From Streptomyces sp. (GTDB lineage: Bacteria; Actinomycetota; Actinomycetes; Streptomycetales; Streptomycetaceae), in assembly GCA_003519485.1 (NCBI GenBank), contig DOWQ01000623.1:1-5949 (forward strand): DNA of 5,949 nucleotides, given 5' to 3'. A program made the translations under genes and the position numbers. Under the pieces are notes generated by a model. That model was given only the letters and a program-made list of their open reading frames with translations. It was not told where the DNA came from and searched no databases. Shown here piece by piece: positions 4,087 through 5,949 of this stretch. Each line of letters starts with the position of its first letter. The stretch's first letter is position 1.

Positions 4087-5772
4087 TTGAGTCATCCGCA
4101 TCCCGAGCTCGGCCCGCCGCCGACCCTGTCGAAGGGCGGCCTCCGTGTCACCCCGCTGGGCGGCCTCGGCGAGATCGGCCGCAACATGACCGTCTTCGAA
4201 TACGACGGGCGTCTGCTGATCGTCGACTGCGGCGTGCTCTTCCCCGAGGAGGAGCAGCCCGGAATCGATTTGATCCTTCCGGATTTCACCTCCGTACGGG
4301 ACCGCCTCGACGACATCGACGGCATCGTGCTCACGCACGGCCACGAGGACCACATCGGTGGCGTCCCCTATCTGCTCCGCGAAAAGCCGGACATCCCGCT
4401 GATCGGCTCGAAGCTGACCCTCGCGCTGATCGAGGCAAAGCTCCAGGAGCACCGGATCCGGCCCTACACCCTGGAGGTCAAGGAGGGCCACCGGGAGCAC
4501 GTCGGCCCGTTCGACTGCGAATTCGTCGCGGTCAACCACTCCATCCCGGATGCCCTGGCCGTGGCGATCCGGACGCCGGCCGGCATGGTCGTGCACACCG
4601 GCGACTTCAAGATGGACCAGCTGCCGCTGGACCGCCGGCTCACCGACCTGCCCGCGTTCGCGCGGCTCGGCGAGGAGGGCATCGACCTGCTGCTGTCCGA
4701 CTCGACGAACGCCGAGGTGCCCGGGTTCGTGCCGCCGGAGCGGGACATCTCCAATGTGCTGCGGCAGGTGTTCGGCAGCGCCCGGAAGCGGATCATCGTC
4801 GCCAGCTTCGCCAGCCATGTGCACCGCATCCAGCAGATTCTGGACGCCGCGCACGAGCACCGTCGCCGGGTCGCCTTCGTCGGCCGCTCGATGGTCCGCA
4901 ACATGGGCATCGCCCGGGACCTGGGCTACCTGCGAGTGCCGCCGGGTCTCGTGGTGGACGTCAAGACACTGGACGACCTTTCGGATCACGAGGTCGTCCT
5001 CGTCTGCACGGGCTCGCAGGGCGAGCCGATGGCGGCCCTCTCGCGGATGGCGAACCGGGACCACCAGATCCGTATCGTCCAGGGCGACACGGTGATTCTG
5101 GCCTCGTCCCTCATCCCGGGCAATGAGAACGCCGTCTACCGTGTGATCAACGGCCTGACCCGGTGGGGCGCGAACGTCATCCACAAGGGAAATGCCAAGG
5201 TGCACGTCTCCGGCCACGCCTCGGCCGGCGAGCTGCTGTACTTCTACAACATCTGCAAGCCGCGCAACCTCATGCCGGTCCACGGCGAATGGCGGCACCT
5301 GCGGGCCAATGCCGAGCTGGGCGCCCTGACCGGGGTGCCGCAGGACCGGATCGTGATCGCCGAGGACGGCGTCGTTGTCGACCTGGTCGGCGGCGTCGCC
5401 AAGATCTCGGGCAAGGTCCAGGCCGGTTATGTCTACGTCGACGGCCTCTCGGTCGGCGACGTCAAGGAGCCGGCCCTCAAGGACCGCCGGATCCTCGGCG
5501 ACGAGGGCATCATCTCCGTCTTCCTGGTCGTGGACAGCAGCACCGGGAAGATCGTCGGTGGCCCGCATCTGCAGGCCCGCGGCTCGGGCATCGAGGACGC
5601 CACGCTCTCCGCGGTGGTCCCGAAGATCGAGGAAGCCCTGGCCAAGTCGGCCTCCGACGGCGTTGCCGACACGCGTCAGCTGCAGCAGCTGATCCGGCGC
5701 GCGGTCGGGAAGTGGGTCTCCGACAACTACCGCAGGCGGCCGATGATCCTGCCCGTCGTGGTCGAGGTCTGA
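4087..5772 (+). CDS. rnj: Ribonuclease J
   Basis: A metallo-beta-lactamase / beta-CASP ribonuclease of 561 aa, normal length, with 5'-to-3' exonuclease and endonuclease activity in mRNA decay and rRNA maturation. The N-terminal half carries GGLGEIGRNM (25-34), the zinc motif HGHEDH (84-89), ligand His151 in NHSIPD and Asp173 in HTGDFK. The beta-CASP part has SDSTNAE (204-210), GSQGEP (309-314), SGHASAGE (375-382) and PVHGEWRH (397-404). The RNase J C-terminal domain follows from about residue 440, ending RRRPMILPVVVEV. The rare TTG start (4087) is chosen because GAGGAG (4075-4080) lies 6 nt upstream and the Streptomyces family begins SHPHPELG as I recall it. An in-frame GTG at 4060 lacks a properly spaced binding site. 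All catalytic residues are present. The gene lies 151 bp after dapA, and its binding site can be paired in the leader. Confidence 0.96.
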   Translation: MSHPHPELGPPPTLSKGGLRVTPLGGLGEIGRNMTVFEYDGRLLIVDCGVLFPEEEQPGIDLILPDFTSVRDRLDDIDGIVLTHGHEDHIGGVPYLLREKPDIPLIGSKLTLALIEAKLQEHRIRPYTLEVKEGHREHVGPFDCEFVAVNHSIPDALAVAIRTPAGMVVHTGDFKMDQLPLDRRLTDLPAFARLGEEGIDLLLSDSTNAEVPGFVPPERDISNVLRQVFGSARKRIIVASFASHVHRIQQILDAAHEHRRRVAFVGRSMVRNMGIARDLGYLRVPPGLVVDVKTLDDLSDHEVVLVCTGSQGEPMAALSRMANRDHQIRIVQGDTVILASSLIPGNENAVYRVINGLTRWGANVIHKGNAKVHVSGHASAGELLYFYNICKPRNLMPVHGEWRHLRANAELGALTGVPQDRIVIAEDGVVVDLVGGVAKISGKVQAGYVYVDGLSVGDVKEPALKDRRILGDEGIISVFLVVDSSTGKIVGGPHLQARGSGIEDATLSAVVPKIEEALAKSASDGVADTRQLQQLIRRAVGKWVSDNYRRRPMILPVVVEV

Positions 5773-5789
5773 CGGCCACTCAGCGATAC

Positions 5790-5832
5790 GGACGGCCGCA
5801 CCGGGACCGATTTGCTTCCGGGGCGGCCGTCC
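5790..5832 (+). terminator. Strong hairpin terminator after rnj
   Basis: GGACGGCCGC (5790-5799) pairs perfectly with GCGGCCGTCC (5823-5832), and the helix is extended across one mismatch by CCGG (5801-5804) with CCGG (5818-5821). It begins 17 nt after the rnj stop. There is no uninterrupted T-run (AGTACGTTTACGG follows), but a 10-bp perfect GC stem is a typical Streptomyces terminator. Confidence 0.7.
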
Positions 5833-5840
5833 AGTACGTT
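5812..5840 (+). promoter_or_regulatory. Promoter candidate overlapping the rnj terminator (TTGCTT - 17 nt - TACGTT)
   Basis: TTGCTT (5812-5817) lies in the hairpin loop and TACGTT (5835-5840) just beyond the stem, exactly 17 nt apart; the 3' arm of the stem forms most of the spacer. The start would be near 5847, feeding a transcript that leaves the window to the right. Confidence 0.45.
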
Positions 5841-5923
5841 TACGGCTCCACCTCAGCGAGAACGCCGAGACGCAGTGCGTCCGGAACGGCTCGGAAGAGG
5901 CGGGGATCCGGCCCGGAGAAATC

Positions 5924-5949
5924 TGGTAAAGTCGGGAAAAGCCGAAAGG
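5924..5949 (+). promoter_or_regulatory. Extended -10 promoter (TGGTAAAGT) and start of a possible rRNA operon leader
   Basis: TAAAGT (5927-5932) is a TAnnnT -10 box with an upstream TG (5924-5925) in extended -10 position; the -35 is weak. The sequence around it, CTGGTAAAGTCGGGAAAAG followed by a GCCGAAAGG tail, resembles what I remember of Streptomyces 16S rRNA operon upstream regions. A tandem arrangement with the candidate at 5812-5840 fits rRNA or tRNA promoters. No RNA gene lies inside the window. The rest of 5841-5926 shows only a small hairpin around GACGC/GCGTC (5869-5881). Confidence 0.4.

Noticed and set aside
3898..5568. Long minus-strand open frame opposite rnj
   Set aside because: It is antisense to a clearly conserved RNase J and shows no domain; an expected artefact of third-position GC.

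Overview
The window is a high-GC chromosomal segment with G/C-ending codons, GTG and TTG starts, GAGGAG-type ribosome binding sites and TAGGCT-type -10 boxes. It looks like Streptomyces or a close actinomycete. From memory, the order thyX - dapA - RNase J matches the S. coelicolor region SCO5743-SCO5745; I could not check this here.

Layout. Positions 1-962 carry two minus-strand genes: a small two-helix membrane protein with a bacterial PH-like tail (62-604) and an 80-residue single-helix membrane protein (720-962). Each is followed by a terminator-like hairpin. An intergenic region of about 220 bp with a nested inverted repeat separates them from the plus-strand genes. These are thyX (1186-2847, flavin-dependent thymidylate synthase), dapA (3036-3935, 4-hydroxy-tetrahydrodipicolinate synthase) and rnj (4087-5772, ribonuclease J). 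After rnj comes a strong terminator hairpin, and then promoter-like sequence that resembles what I remember of actinobacterial rRNA operon leaders.

The standout is thyX. It is split in frame by a 307-residue intein placed inside the ThyX signature motif (RHRVGW^SYNEES). All expected splicing residues are present. The intein carries two extra modules: an AP2/ERF-like DNA-binding domain nested between splicing blocks A and B, and a zinc-binding HNH endonuclease between blocks B and F. It therefore looks like a complete, possibly active, homing element in a gene for DNA precursor synthesis.

The noncoding gaps also hold structure. A near-consensus promoter in the thyX-dapA gap starts a transcript at a strong C-loop hairpin, giving a leader of about 100 nt for dapA. 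The rnj leader can fold so that its GAGGAG ribosome binding site is fully paired, which would suit feedback control of a ribonuclease gene. A promoter also appears to be built into the hairpin that ends rnj.

The three plus-strand enzymes do housekeeping work (dTMP synthesis; lysine and diaminopimelate synthesis; RNA maturation and decay). They are neighbours rather than a pathway. dapA and rnj are probably at least partly co-transcribed, since no terminator is visible between them. Apart from the intein I see no mobile element, and I see no CRISPR array or tRNA.
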